DNA from: Phycisphaera sp.
GTDB taxonomy: Bacteria > Planctomycetota > Phycisphaerae > Phycisphaerales > UBA1924
NCBI GenBank assembly: GCA_025916675.1
Contig: CP098402.1
Coordinates: 2,537,205 to 2,601,204, forward strand
Direction of reading: 5' to 3'
DNA: 64,000 nt
Shown here: in pieces, positions 18,732 through 26,716 of the stretch
How the letters are laid out: each line of letters begins with the position of its first letter
Numbering within the stretch: the first letter of the stretch is position 1
Program-made: the position numbers and the translations under genes
Notes under the pieces: model-generated
Databases searched by the model: none
What the model was told of the DNA's origin: nothing
The model's input: the letters and a program-made list of their open reading frames with translations, nothing else

Positions 18732-19735
18732 CGCCGTTCCCTTCCGCGCCCGGTGGCCAGGAGCTCACCGTTGCGCACCTCGAATCGTTCTTCGTCGGCC
18801 TCGAACGTGGCCACATCACCCACCACCGAGGCGAGCCGGAGCCCGCCGACTTCTTCACCGAGCGCCAGCGTGCGCCGGCTCCCGCTCTGATGCACCACAA
18901 CCGCATACCGACCGCTCTCGCCCTGCCACAAGCCCGCCAACCGCCAGCCCTCGCCGGCGGGCGGCGGAGGGGGTGGAGGCGACGCGGCAACCGGCGGCGG
19001 AGGGGGCGGTGGCGCCACGGCAACGACCGGCGGCGGAGCCGTACGGAACGGATCGGCCCGCACCACCGAACCCACCTGCGCCAGCACCCGGTCTTCGATC
19101 GCGTCGATGGGAAGCTCGCCCACCAGCGCACCCTCGTCGTCAACGACCAGCGCCGTCATCGTCATGCTCAGCGAGAACACCGCCGGCTGGCCCTCGGCCA
19201 CGCGAACGGGCTTGATGTCCCACTTGTCCACGCCCAACGTCCAGCGCTGCGCTTCGGCCAACGCTATCGCCGTGAGCACCGCCTCGAAGGAACCCTCGCC
19301 GCCGATGGTCACGCGCACCTCGGTCGCATCGACACGGTCCCTCAGCGTTCGCTGGAATGGCCGTTCCCTGGTGGTGATGCCCCGGACCGTTGCCGCGGGG
19401 TTGCCAAGCGTCCTGGGTGGCTGCGAGTTGACCTCCAGCCGGGTCAGCCCGGCCGCGAACGCCAGCGTCGTGCACGCGGTGCGCACGCGGTGTTCGAGAG
19501 ATTCACGATCGCCATGCACCGAGCTGGCCACGATCGCATCGAGCTCGCGATTGATCCTGTTCTCGGTGAGCAGGGAATCCTCGAACCGATCCTTGGTCTC
19601 CTGCAAATCCTCGATCTGCTCGCGCAGGCTCGCCGCGGGCGCCGCGTAATACGCCTCGTATCCCCACCACGCGACGGCCGCGGCGCCGACCACCCCGCCC
19701 GCAACCAAACCCAACCGGATCACCCTGGGGTTCAC
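18728..19735 (-). CDS. PilO/GspM-like inner-membrane assembly protein with GspC/PilP-like C-terminal domain
   Basis: 335 residues. A single N-terminal transmembrane helix (about 8-28) is followed by a coiled-coil segment (LREQIEDLQETKDRFEDS) and an alpha/beta region with the layout of PilO/GspM (about 70-200, containing SFEAVLTAIALAEAQRW). A Pro/Ala-rich linker (about 232-262, runs of seven or more prolines) precedes a small beta-rich domain ending LRLASVVGDVATFEADEERF, which resembles the homology region of GspC or PilP that contacts the secretin N0 domain. The fusion reading is inference: I see the architecture, not a firm family match. It overlaps both neighbours by 4 bases. Confidence 0.65.
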   Translation of the reverse strand: MNPRVIRLGLVAGGVVGAAAVAWWGYEAYYAAPAASLREQIEDLQETKDRFEDSLLTENRINRELDAIVASSVHGDRESLEHRVRTACTTLAFAAGLTRLEVNSQPPRTLGNPAATVRGITTRERPFQRTLRDRVDATEVRVTIGGEGSFEAVLTAIALAEAQRWTLGVDKWDIKPVRVAEGQPAVFSLSMTMTALVVDDEGALVGELPIDAIEDRVLAQVGSVVRADPFRTAPPPVVAVAPPPPPPPVAASPPPPPPPAGEGWRLAGLWQGESGRYAVVVHQSGSRRTLALGEEVGGLRLASVVGDVATFEADEERFEVRNGELLATGRGRERR

Positions 19736-21276
19736 GGCTCACCCCCGAGTTCGGGCTCAGTGCCGGCTTCCATTCCCTCGACCGGCTCGGCCGCTTGCTC
19801 ACCCTCCACCGGCACCGAACGCACCGACGTGTCAACCTCCAGCTTGAAGCTCGGCCCGGCGTCGGGCCCCTGCGTGTGCACCGTGTACAACGGATCGTTC
19901 ACCAGCCTGCCGCGCACCATGCCTGCGAGTTCCCGATGCTCGCCGATACCCTGCACCGACAATTCGCCGCGAACCGCCGGCCGGTACTCGCCATCGGCGA
20001 ACGAGTAGCTCCGCGACCCGTCCGGATCGCCGAACCATACACCCCCGTTCGACGACCCGCTCAGGTGCTCGATGCGCACCCCCGAGGCCGCCGCGTGTTC
20101 TAGCACGCGATCGAGGTGCCCCGACCACTCGGGCCGGCTCGCACGCAGCGCCCGGAGGTGCTCGAGCCGCGTGCTCTTCAGCACCATCTCGCTGTAGTCG
20201 CCTTGCAGGCGCTTGTTCTGCGTCCGCAACCGCTCGGCGTCGGCCTTCAGATCGCCCAGGCTGATGAACCCGAACAAGCCCACGCCACCGAAGACCGCGA
20301 TGGCCGCCATCGCGCCGAGCAGCACACGCTCGCGCATCTGGGACCGCTCGGCCTTGGCCTTGGTCGGGTTCAGCAGATCGATTCGATCGCACGCCGCCAC
20401 GCCCACGCCCGACAGCGGGAGCCATCGCGTCGGGTCGGCGGTATTCGCGGCATCGACGATCGCGAACGAATCGGCGGGCATCGCCGTCGCCTCGGCCTCG
20501 ATCACCTCGGCAACCGCTTCGGCGATGGCCGAGCACAGCCCGCTACCACCGATGACAACCGCGCTCTCCACCGGCAGCGAGTGCTGCGCCGCCCGGTAGC
20601 CCATCCACGTCCGCTTCACCTCGACGGCGATCCGGCGGACGAAGCCCTCTTGCTCACCGCTGGGCCACGTCGCGTCGATCCCCCGGCTGGTGACCACGCC
20701 GCCCGGCTCGACCACCACCACCTCGACCGACGACGCCCCGGGCGACACCACGATCCGCGCGTGCCCGGCATCGGGCAGCCCGGCGATGCACCCCGAGCAC
20801 TGGGCACGCAGCACCACCGAGCCCAGCTTCAGCTTGGCCGCGCCCAGCATCGACCGCATCCACACCAGCCGCTCGGCCGGCACCGATGCACCGAGCAGGT
20901 CGAGCGTCCCGCCATCGTCACGCAGCACCACGAAGTCCGTGGCCGCGTCGGTGCCCTGCACCGGCATCGCCCGGCTCATCTGCAGCCGCACCATCCCGGG
21001 CAGTTGGTTGTCCTGGGGCGGCTTGGGCAGGCTCAACCGCTTGAGCAGCAGGTCGCCGCGCCCGGCCACCCAGGTCACCGGCTTGCCGCCGAGCCCCGCC
21101 TGCCGGATCTGCTCACCCACCCACTCACCCACAGCGTGGGAGTCGCTGGCCGCCATTCCATCGGGCAACTTCGTACACAGCCCGGGCCCCAGCCTGGGCC
21201 GGCCCTTCTCGCTGCCCACCATCACGGCCGTCAACCAGCCGGCGTGCCACTCCATAGCCAGACGCGTGCCGCTCAT
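19732..21276 (-). CDS. GspL/PilM-PilN-like inner-membrane platform protein
   Basis: 514 residues. The N-terminal part (about 1-320) reads as an actin-like cytoplasmic domain of the PilM/GspL type: an initial strand pair (RLAMEWHAGWLTAVMV), VTWVAGRGDLLLKRLSLP, and a later VIGGSGLCSAIAEAVAE segment. A transmembrane helix at about 335-358 (LLGAMAAIAVFGGVGLFGFI) is followed by a coiled coil (DLKADAERLRTQNKRLQGDY) and a PilN/GspL ferredoxin-like periplasmic domain. In type II systems GspL docks the GspE ATPase on the membrane. The acidic C-terminal tail is not typical. The gene lies between gspK and the PilO-like gene with 4-base overlaps, which supports the role. Confidence 0.7.
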   Translation of the reverse strand: MSGTRLAMEWHAGWLTAVMVGSEKGRPRLGPGLCTKLPDGMAASDSHAVGEWVGEQIRQAGLGGKPVTWVAGRGDLLLKRLSLPKPPQDNQLPGMVRLQMSRAMPVQGTDAATDFVVLRDDGGTLDLLGASVPAERLVWMRSMLGAAKLKLGSVVLRAQCSGCIAGLPDAGHARIVVSPGASSVEVVVVEPGGVVTSRGIDATWPSGEQEGFVRRIAVEVKRTWMGYRAAQHSLPVESAVVIGGSGLCSAIAEAVAEVIEAEATAMPADSFAIVDAANTADPTRWLPLSGVGVAACDRIDLLNPTKAKAERSQMRERVLLGAMAAIAVFGGVGLFGFISLGDLKADAERLRTQNKRLQGDYSEMVLKSTRLEHLRALRASRPEWSGHLDRVLEHAAASGVRIEHLSGSSNGGVWFGDPDGSRSYSFADGEYRPAVRGELSVQGIGEHRELAGMVRGRLVNDPLYTVHTQGPDAGPSFKLEVDTSVRSVPVEGEQAAEPVEGMEAGTEPELGGEP

Positions 21277-22616
21277 GGCCGGCCCCCGGTCTCCGGTGCG
21301 GGCTCGGGAGCCAGACCAAAATCACCCTCGGCCTCGCGGGCATCGGCCAGCACCCGTGCCACCGCCGCCAGCTCGCCGGCGATGCTCACCTCGCCCAGCG
21401 GCACCACCACGGGGCGATCACCCGAGAAGTCCACCAGGTAGTCCATCGCCACCCGATCGGCCAGCTTCTCCTGGTCGTCGCCGGCCATGCCGGCCCGGGC
21501 CCGCTGCGCGTCTTCGAGCGAATCGATCCCCACCGACCGTTCGCGCACCGTGACCATGCCCGCCTCGGCGCGCAACACCCACCGCACGCTCCTGGTCGTG
21601 ATCCGATCCACTGCCTCCAGCATTCCCTCCTCATCGACCAGCCCCTCACGCAGAGGCCAAAGCGGGTCGGTTAACTGCTCGGCTGATAGGCTCCGGCGGG
21701 CATCGACGATCCCCTGGGCCGACTCCTCGTCCAACCCAGGCAAGACGGCCAGCACCTCGAACGGCGCCCGGTTGATGTCCACCCGCCCGCGAGCGGGCCC
21801 GGCGCCGATGCACACCGTGTCCAGGGCCTGCCCGGCCGTTGCCAGAGTCTGCCCCGAGGCCCGCAGGGCCCGAGCGACCCCACCCAGAGACGCAGGAGGC
21901 GAATCCATCTGACGCAGCGCAGCCACGAGCTGATTCGAGCCTTCTTGTGGGTCGAGCAACTCGCCAAGCCGCTCGGCGGCCTCCTCGGTCAAGCTCTTGG
22001 ACACATCCACACGCTCGGCCGTGGGCGTCGCGCCACCAACGCCGATCGATATCGCCGGCTCGCCCGACCCCACCGTCAGCAAGCTCGCCAGGGGAGCATC
22101 CTGCGAGATCAGCCGCCCGAATTCGTCGTACTCGCCATACAACAGTTCGACCGTCACGCCCTCGACCTCAAGCAACTCCCGCAGCGACCGCACCGGCAGG
22201 GCCCCCGCCATCGCATCGGCCAGCGTCTCATCCATGCCCGGCAACTTGGCCAGCATCTCGGCATCGGCCGTGTTCACGTCCAGCAGCGCGTCGAGCGACA
22301 CCGGGGTCTCGGTCATCCGACCGTCGAGTCGGAACACGGCCGTCCGGTTGCCCTCGGTGAACAGCTCCACGGGATCATCGACCACGAACTCAGCCCCGCC
22401 CAGCACGTCGCCACGCTGATCCCGAGCCATCTGCCCGAGCGCAAGCACGCCCGACCGCATGGTCAGCCGAGACTGCAACCGCCCGGCCGACAACATCGCC
22501 GCCTCGCCCGCGCTCCGTGCGGCCAGCAGCGCCACCGTGCCCGCCAGGGCGCCGATGGCCAGCACCACCAGCACGACCAGCACCGCGATCCCGCGTTCGC
22601 TCGCTGCACGCCTCAT
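21273..22616 (-). CDS. gspK: Type II secretion minor pseudopilin GspK
   Basis: Largest minor pseudopilin, thought to cap the pseudopilus tip. 447 residues. The N-terminus MRRAASERG^IAVLVVLVVLAI has a prepilin peptidase-type site and a long hydrophobic helix. Like known GspK it lacks the Glu at position +5. The body contains two helix-hairpin-helix-like elements characteristic of the family: LLDVNTADAEMLAKLPGMDE near residue 110 and VDINRAPFEVLAVLPGLDEE near residue 280. The length is above the usual 300-350 residues, with extra sequence in the second half. The start overlaps the end of gspJ by 4 bases. Confidence 0.88.
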   Translation of the reverse strand: MRRAASERGIAVLVVLVVLAIGALAGTVALLAARSAGEAAMLSAGRLQSRLTMRSGVLALGQMARDQRGDVLGGAEFVVDDPVELFTEGNRTAVFRLDGRMTETPVSLDALLDVNTADAEMLAKLPGMDETLADAMAGALPVRSLRELLEVEGVTVELLYGEYDEFGRLISQDAPLASLLTVGSGEPAISIGVGGATPTAERVDVSKSLTEEAAERLGELLDPQEGSNQLVAALRQMDSPPASLGGVARALRASGQTLATAGQALDTVCIGAGPARGRVDINRAPFEVLAVLPGLDEESAQGIVDARRSLSAEQLTDPLWPLREGLVDEEGMLEAVDRITTRSVRWVLRAEAGMVTVRERSVGIDSLEDAQRARAGMAGDDQEKLADRVAMDYLVDFSGDRPVVVPLGEVSIAGELAAVARVLADAREAEGDFGLAPEPAPETGGRP

Positions 22617-23332
22617 GGCATGACCCCCGTGCGATCGCCGCCCGGCTCGAAGCCAGATCCAGAACCGGCCTCGCTTCGCGGCACGCTCGCTCCCGCGGGG
22701 GCGGCGACCACGAACACGATGTCCGCCGGCCGTGTGGGCAGTTCCTCCTCGTGAAGGTCGGCGAATTCGGGTTCTGGAGCGACCAACTCGCCGCCCTCAC
22801 TATCCGGTCCCAGATCATCCGGCGTCGCAGGCTCCCACCCCGTTGGCGCCAGCCACACGCACACCCGCAGCGGCGGCTGGCTGCCCGATGTCGTCACCAG
22901 GTCATCGAAGTGATCGACCAGCACTGCCTCGATGTCGCCCACGACCAGTTCGACCGTCTCGCCCGAGTCGGTCGACTCGCGCCACGCCAGTTCGCCCGTG
23001 TACTTCGAGTATGACAACCGCGCGCTGTACCCCACGGGCCCCGCCGGCACCCCGGCGCGATCGGTCGCGGGCCACACGCCGCGACCCGAGAGCTCGAGCC
23101 AGTCCTCGCCATGCCGCGCGTGCTCTTCGGCGCTCGCGGTGGTTCGCTCCAGGCGGTCGAGCACACGAGCCAGCACGGCGCCGCGCTCGCCCTCACGCAC
23201 CAGCCGATCCCGCCGGCCCGCCAGCCCGAAGCCGAACGTAATTAGCGCCGCGCTCAAGACCGAAAGGATGGCAATCGAGACCATCACCTCCAGCATCGTG
23301 AAGCCGCGTTGACGCGAGCGAGTGCGGCTCAT
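22613..23332 (-). CDS. gspJ: Type II secretion minor pseudopilin GspJ
   Basis: 239 residues with the classic class III signal MSRTRSRQRG^FTMLEVMVSIA (Gly at -1, Glu at +5) and a hydrophobic helix of about 20 residues. The globular part includes LARVLDRLERTTASAEEHAR and ends in a long acidic region (DDLGPDSEGGELVAPEPE). The start at 23332 is chosen because it places the peptidase site correctly and forms an ATGA overlap with the gspI stop codon. A longer open frame to 23494 would only add non-prepilin sequence. GspJ with GspI and GspK forms the pseudopilus tip complex in known systems. Confidence 0.85.
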   Translation of the reverse strand: MSRTRSRQRGFTMLEVMVSIAILSVLSAALITFGFGLAGRRDRLVREGERGAVLARVLDRLERTTASAEEHARHGEDWLELSGRGVWPATDRAGVPAGPVGYSARLSYSKYTGELAWRESTDSGETVELVVGDIEAVLVDHFDDLVTTSGSQPPLRVCVWLAPTGWEPATPDDLGPDSEGGELVAPEPEFADLHEEELPTRPADIVFVVAAPAGASVPRSEAGSGSGFEPGGDRTGVMP

Positions 23333-23817
23333 GGCCCACCCCCACCCGCCGCATCGAATTGCACCAGTTGTCGCAGAGTCGCCAGAACGGGCGATTCGCC
23401 GATTTCCGCCCCCGCCGGCACGCGCCGCACGCGCACCGTAGCCAGCGACAAATCGGTCCACTCGCTGGGCTCGAGTTCGACCTCGCACACCCACTCGGCC
23501 TGCGGATCAAGACCTGCGGTCTCGCTCACCGGCGTCGCCCACATGCTCGCCGGCCCGGTCAGCTCGCGGTCGCCCATGGCCCCACTCTCGAGCAAACCCA
23601 TCGCCGTGCGGGCGACGCCCGCGGCCCCCATCCGGTGCTCCGCGTCGATGATCCGCCGCGCGCCGAAGTCGAGCTGTGTGAGCACGGCCAGCCCGCCCAC
23701 CACGAACATCGCCAGCGCAAGCACGAGGTCGAGTAGCACGAAGCCCGTGCCTCGACGGCCCTGTCGCCCTCCGTGCTGCTGGGTTGGCCTGCGGCTCCGC
23801 CGCGTGCTGGCTGGCAT
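23329..23817 (-). CDS. gspI: Type II secretion minor pseudopilin GspI
   Basis: 162 residues. A basic leader (MPASTRRSRRPTQQH...) ends at a prepilin site GTG^FVLLDLVLALAMFVVGG. Position +5 is Asp instead of the near-invariant Glu, while Gly -1 and Phe +1 are kept. The assignment to GspI follows from its place between gspH and gspJ, its short length and the segment ARRIIDAEHRMGAAGVARTA. The stop overlaps the gspJ start by 4 bases, and the start lies 3 bases after the gspH stop. No other start gives a better leader. Confidence 0.75.
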   Translation of the reverse strand: MPASTRRSRRPTQQHGGRQGRRGTGFVLLDLVLALAMFVVGGLAVLTQLDFGARRIIDAEHRMGAAGVARTAMGLLESGAMGDRELTGPASMWATPVSETAGLDPQAEWVCEVELEPSEWTDLSLATVRVRRVPAGAEIGESPVLATLRQLVQFDAAGGGGP

Positions 23818-23820
23818 GCG

Positions 23821-24753
23821 CTATCTCGGTTGCGGTGGCTGGGGGTTGGTGCGATCGGGCGAGCCGCTCGTATCGGGTTGGGAGGGCTGATCGGCCCCGC
23901 TGTTGCCGGGCTCGACCGGTTCGTCCGAGCCACCGCCAAACCGGCTGCTCAGGTCCTCGAACTCGATCTGCTCGAATTCGAGCTCGTCGAACCCGAGAGC
24001 ATCAAGCCCGCCTCCTTCGGGCGACTCCTCGTCCACGACAGGCTCATCGGGCAGGTCCGACGATTCTTCTTCCTCGGCGGGCTCATCTTCGTCCTTCCCC
24101 TCGAGTTCCGGTGCGGGGGTGAACTCGAGCCGCCCGGTGAGCGCCTCGACACGGACACGCACGACCTGCCCATCGGCCAGCCGCACCACGGTCGCCCGGC
24201 CCGCCATCGCCGATCCGTCGCTCAGGAACCACGCCAGCACCACGGCGTCGGCAGGCTCGCCGAAAGCGTTTTCGGGGGCGGCTTCGGCGTCGTCCTCGAC
24301 GAACGACCGATCGAGCAAGGAGCCGTTGCCCCGCTCGGATTCCTCTTCAGCGGCCGCCTCGAAGGCCTCGAGCTCTTCCACCTGGCCATCCCACAGCCTC
24401 GTGCCCGGTGGCAACAGCGTCGGCTCATCAACGGTCGGCCAGGTCGAGACGTCGTCGGGGTCGGCCGCCTGATCGGCGGCGCTGTCGCTGTCCAGGTCGG
24501 GCTGGCGGACCAACCCGAGTCGCAGTTCCTGGCCGTCCTGGCTCGGCAGCAGCACGAGCGCCACGGGCAGGCCCCGGTGCTGGGCCTCGCCGCGCGCCGT
24601 GTTGGGCGAGAGCTTCAAGATCCGCTCGGCCGTCTTCGCGCGCGCCGACGAGGTGTTGGTCAGCGCTACCGGCAACGCCAAAGAGGCAACCACCACCAGC
24701 AGCCCGAGGGCCACCAGCACCTCTATCAGCGTGAAGCCTCGCCGACTCCGCAT
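23821..24753 (-). CDS. gspH: Type II secretion pseudopilin GspH with long acidic C-terminal extension
   Basis: 310 residues. MRSRRG^FTLIEVLVALGLLVVVASLALP is a textbook prepilin N-terminus (Gly -1, Glu +5). The beta-rich pseudopilin body runs to about residue 210 (GRATVVRLADGQVVRVRVEA). The rest is a very acidic, Ser/Pro/Gly-rich tail (EGKDEDEPAEEEESSDLPDE and more) of about 100 residues, which is not usual for GspH, normally 150-200 residues. The start at 24753 is set by the leader peptide; the frame is open to 24951 but the extra sequence is not prepilin-like. It lies 61 bases after gspG. Confidence 0.8.
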   Translation of the reverse strand: MRSRRGFTLIEVLVALGLLVVVASLALPVALTNTSSARAKTAERILKLSPNTARGEAQHRGLPVALVLLPSQDGQELRLGLVRQPDLDSDSAADQAADPDDVSTWPTVDEPTLLPPGTRLWDGQVEELEAFEAAAEEESERGNGSLLDRSFVEDDAEAAPENAFGEPADAVVLAWFLSDGSAMAGRATVVRLADGQVVRVRVEALTGRLEFTPAPELEGKDEDEPAEEEESSDLPDEPVVDEESPEGGGLDALGFDELEFEQIEFEDLSSRFGGGSDEPVEPGNSGADQPSQPDTSGSPDRTNPQPPQPR

Positions 24754-24814
24754 GGCTAACGCTCCCCTCCGTGAGCGATGGCTACCGCCGTTCGATGCCC
24801 ATCGCCATCGCAAC

Positions 24815-25339
24815 TCAGCCGCCGGACGGTGGCGGTGCCAGACCGCTGCCCGAGTCCATGCCGCCCTCGTCGTCTTCCCATAGATAAATGTCGTCTTCGG
24901 TCTCGGGCTCGCCATCCGGGCCGTTGCTCGAGAGGTCGTAGTACCCTTCACGCCGGAGGCCCTCGGGGTTGTACTCCCAGGGGTTCCCCCACGGGTCGTT
25001 GGGCATCGACTCGCTCACCGACTCCGACCACGACTCCTCGATCTCAGGATCGACGGTCTCGCTGCTCCAGAGGACCGCCAGGCCCTCGTCCTCGGTCGGG
25101 TAGCGGTTGTACCGCCGGTTGAAGTCGAGCAGGGCACCCTTGAGGGTGTTGAGCTTGATCTCGGCCTCGTCGATCTTCGCCTCGTCGCGGCGGGCCAGCA
25201 GCGCGAAGCCCACCAGCCCGCTGATCATCACGATGATGGCCAGCACGATCATGATCTCGATCAGCGAGAAAGCCTTACGAGTCATGGCCTTACGAACTCG
25301 GTTGCGGCGCTCCATCGCCCCATGCTTGGTCTCTTGCAT
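24815..25339 (-). CDS. gspG: Type II secretion major pseudopilin GspG
   Basis: Main subunit of the pseudopilus. 174 residues from an ATG with GGAAGGTGA about 8 bases upstream. The leader ends MTRKA^FSLIEIMIVLAIIVMIS: Ala takes the place of Gly at -1, and Glu is kept at +5. The body carries the GspG signatures FNRRYNRYPTEDEGLAVL, NDPWGNPWEYNPEG and YDLSSNGPDGEPETEDD, the last matching the calcium-binding loop of known GspG. Later in-frame ATGs at 25315 and 25285 would give shorter leaders. A 183-base gap with a possible terminator separates it from gspF. Confidence 0.93.
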   Translation of the reverse strand: MQETKHGAMERRNRVRKAMTRKAFSLIEIMIVLAIIVMISGLVGFALLARRDEAKIDEAEIKLNTLKGALLDFNRRYNRYPTEDEGLAVLWSSETVDPEIEESWSESVSESMPNDPWGNPWEYNPEGLRREGYYDLSSNGPDGEPETEDDIYLWEDDEGGMDSGSGLAPPPSGG

Positions 25340-25478
25340 CGTTCCGTCACCTTCCGGGCCCGGCCGGCCCGCCCCCTGTGCCTCGTTGTTCGACAACCCA
25401 ATCCACGTGGTCACCGGGCCGAATGGCCCTGCGATTAGTTTACGCTTACTTACCGGCGTGCGTAACACCCGTCGGCCA

Positions 25479-25508
25479 TAAAAATCCGCCCGCGCGACAT
25501 CCGGGCGT
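25479..25508 (-). terminator. Possible intercistronic terminator/attenuator between gspF and gspG
   Basis: On the minus strand a CGCCCG/CGGGCG stem (25502-25507 with 25487-25492) is followed by GATTTTTAT. The stem is short and the loop is 9 bases, so this is a weak candidate. It would reduce read-through from gspF into the pseudopilin genes unless gspG has its own promoter. Confidence 0.35.
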
Positions 25509-25522
25509 GGCCAGCCAGCCCA

Positions 25523-26713
25523 TCAGCCCACGTCGCTGAGCTCAAGCATCGGCATAATGAGTCCGATAGCCACAAACGCCACCACCAGGGCCAGCACCAT
25601 GAGCATGATCGGGCCCACCAGCGCAACCGCCGTCGAGAGCAGCCGCTCGACCCGCGTCTCGATGGTCTCGGCGATCGTCTCGAGCACGTCGGCCAGGTTG
25701 TTGGCGCTCTCGCCCACCGAGATCATCTCGATCACGTCCTCATCGAACAGGCCGCTTACCCCCAGCGGGCCGGCCAGGGGTTCGCCCGATCGGACCGCGT
25801 CGGCCGCCTCGGCCACCGCCTCCTTCAGCAGGATGTTGCCGGCCGCATCCTCGGCGATGCGCATCGCGGCCAAGACCGGCACGCCGTTGGCCAGCATCGT
25901 GCCGAAGGTCCGGCAGAACCGAGCCACCGCGATGCTCCGCACCAGCGGACCGATCACTGGGGCCCTGGTCTTGGCGGTCTCGATCGCCCTGGAGACGTCG
26001 GGCCGCTTGCTCAGCCGCCACGCGAGAACCACGAGGATGGCCAGCACGATCGCCGTGATCGGCCCCTTGGTCGTCACCGCGTCGCTGATCGCGAACAGCA
26101 CCACGGTGATGGGCGGCATCGGGTCGACCTGCTCGAGGATGTCGCCAAACATCGGCAAGAACAGCCCGAAGATGATGCCCAGCACGCTGACGCCCACGAA
26201 CACCAGCACCGCCGGGTAGGCCAGCGCCCCGAATAGCTTGGCCCGCATCTCGGCCTGGGCCTTCACCATGCCCGCCAGCCGAACCAGCACGGGCTCGAGG
26301 CTGCCCCCCTTCTCGCCCGCACGCACCATCGCGATGTGGGTCTGGGGGAAGACCCCTTCTTGGGCGGCCATCGCGTCGGCCAGCTCCTCGCCCCGCGACA
26401 CGCCCTCGGCCAATCCCCGGAAGATCTCGGCCCGCCGCGGCTTGCTCTTGCCCCGAGCCAGAAGGGTAATCGCCCGCATCAGCGGCACGCCCGCCCGCAG
26501 CAGGTCGGCCACCTGCTGGTAGGCCGTGGCCAGTTGGCGGGGGCCCAACCCCTTGGGCCTCAAAGACGCCCGCGGCTTCTCGGCCTCCACCTGCACGGGC
26601 ACGAGGCTCCGGTCGGCGAGTTCACCCAGGATCGCCGCCTCGCTCGCCCCGGCGAGCTTGCCGGCGACGGCCTGCCCGTTGGCGTCGACTGCCTGGTAGC
26701 GGAAGGTTGGCAC
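25523..26713 (-). CDS. gspF: Type II secretion inner-membrane platform protein GspF
   Basis: 396 residues, the usual length. The N-terminal motif MPTFRYQAVDANGQAVAGKL is typical of GspF/PilC. Two T2SSF domains follow, with the signatures LADLLRAG-type (here QQVADLLRAGVPLMRAI, about 67-84) and the repeat copy FCRTFGTMLANGVPVLAAMR (about 265-285). Three strong hydrophobic segments are present near residues 165-190, 215-235 and 365-390. MVRAGEKGGSLEPVL and ISVGESANNLADVLE are the conserved GE motifs. GspF connects the cytoplasmic ATPase to the pseudopilus. The start is 3 bases after the stop of the zinc-ribbon membrane protein. Confidence 0.95.
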   Translation of the reverse strand: MPTFRYQAVDANGQAVAGKLAGASEAAILGELADRSLVPVQVEAEKPRASLRPKGLGPRQLATAYQQVADLLRAGVPLMRAITLLARGKSKPRRAEIFRGLAEGVSRGEELADAMAAQEGVFPQTHIAMVRAGEKGGSLEPVLVRLAGMVKAQAEMRAKLFGALAYPAVLVFVGVSVLGIIFGLFLPMFGDILEQVDPMPPITVVLFAISDAVTTKGPITAIVLAILVVLAWRLSKRPDVSRAIETAKTRAPVIGPLVRSIAVARFCRTFGTMLANGVPVLAAMRIAEDAAGNILLKEAVAEAADAVRSGEPLAGPLGVSGLFDEDVIEMISVGESANNLADVLETIAETIETRVERLLSTAVALVGPIMLMVLALVVAFVAIGLIMPMLELSDVG

Positions 26714-26716
26714 GGG

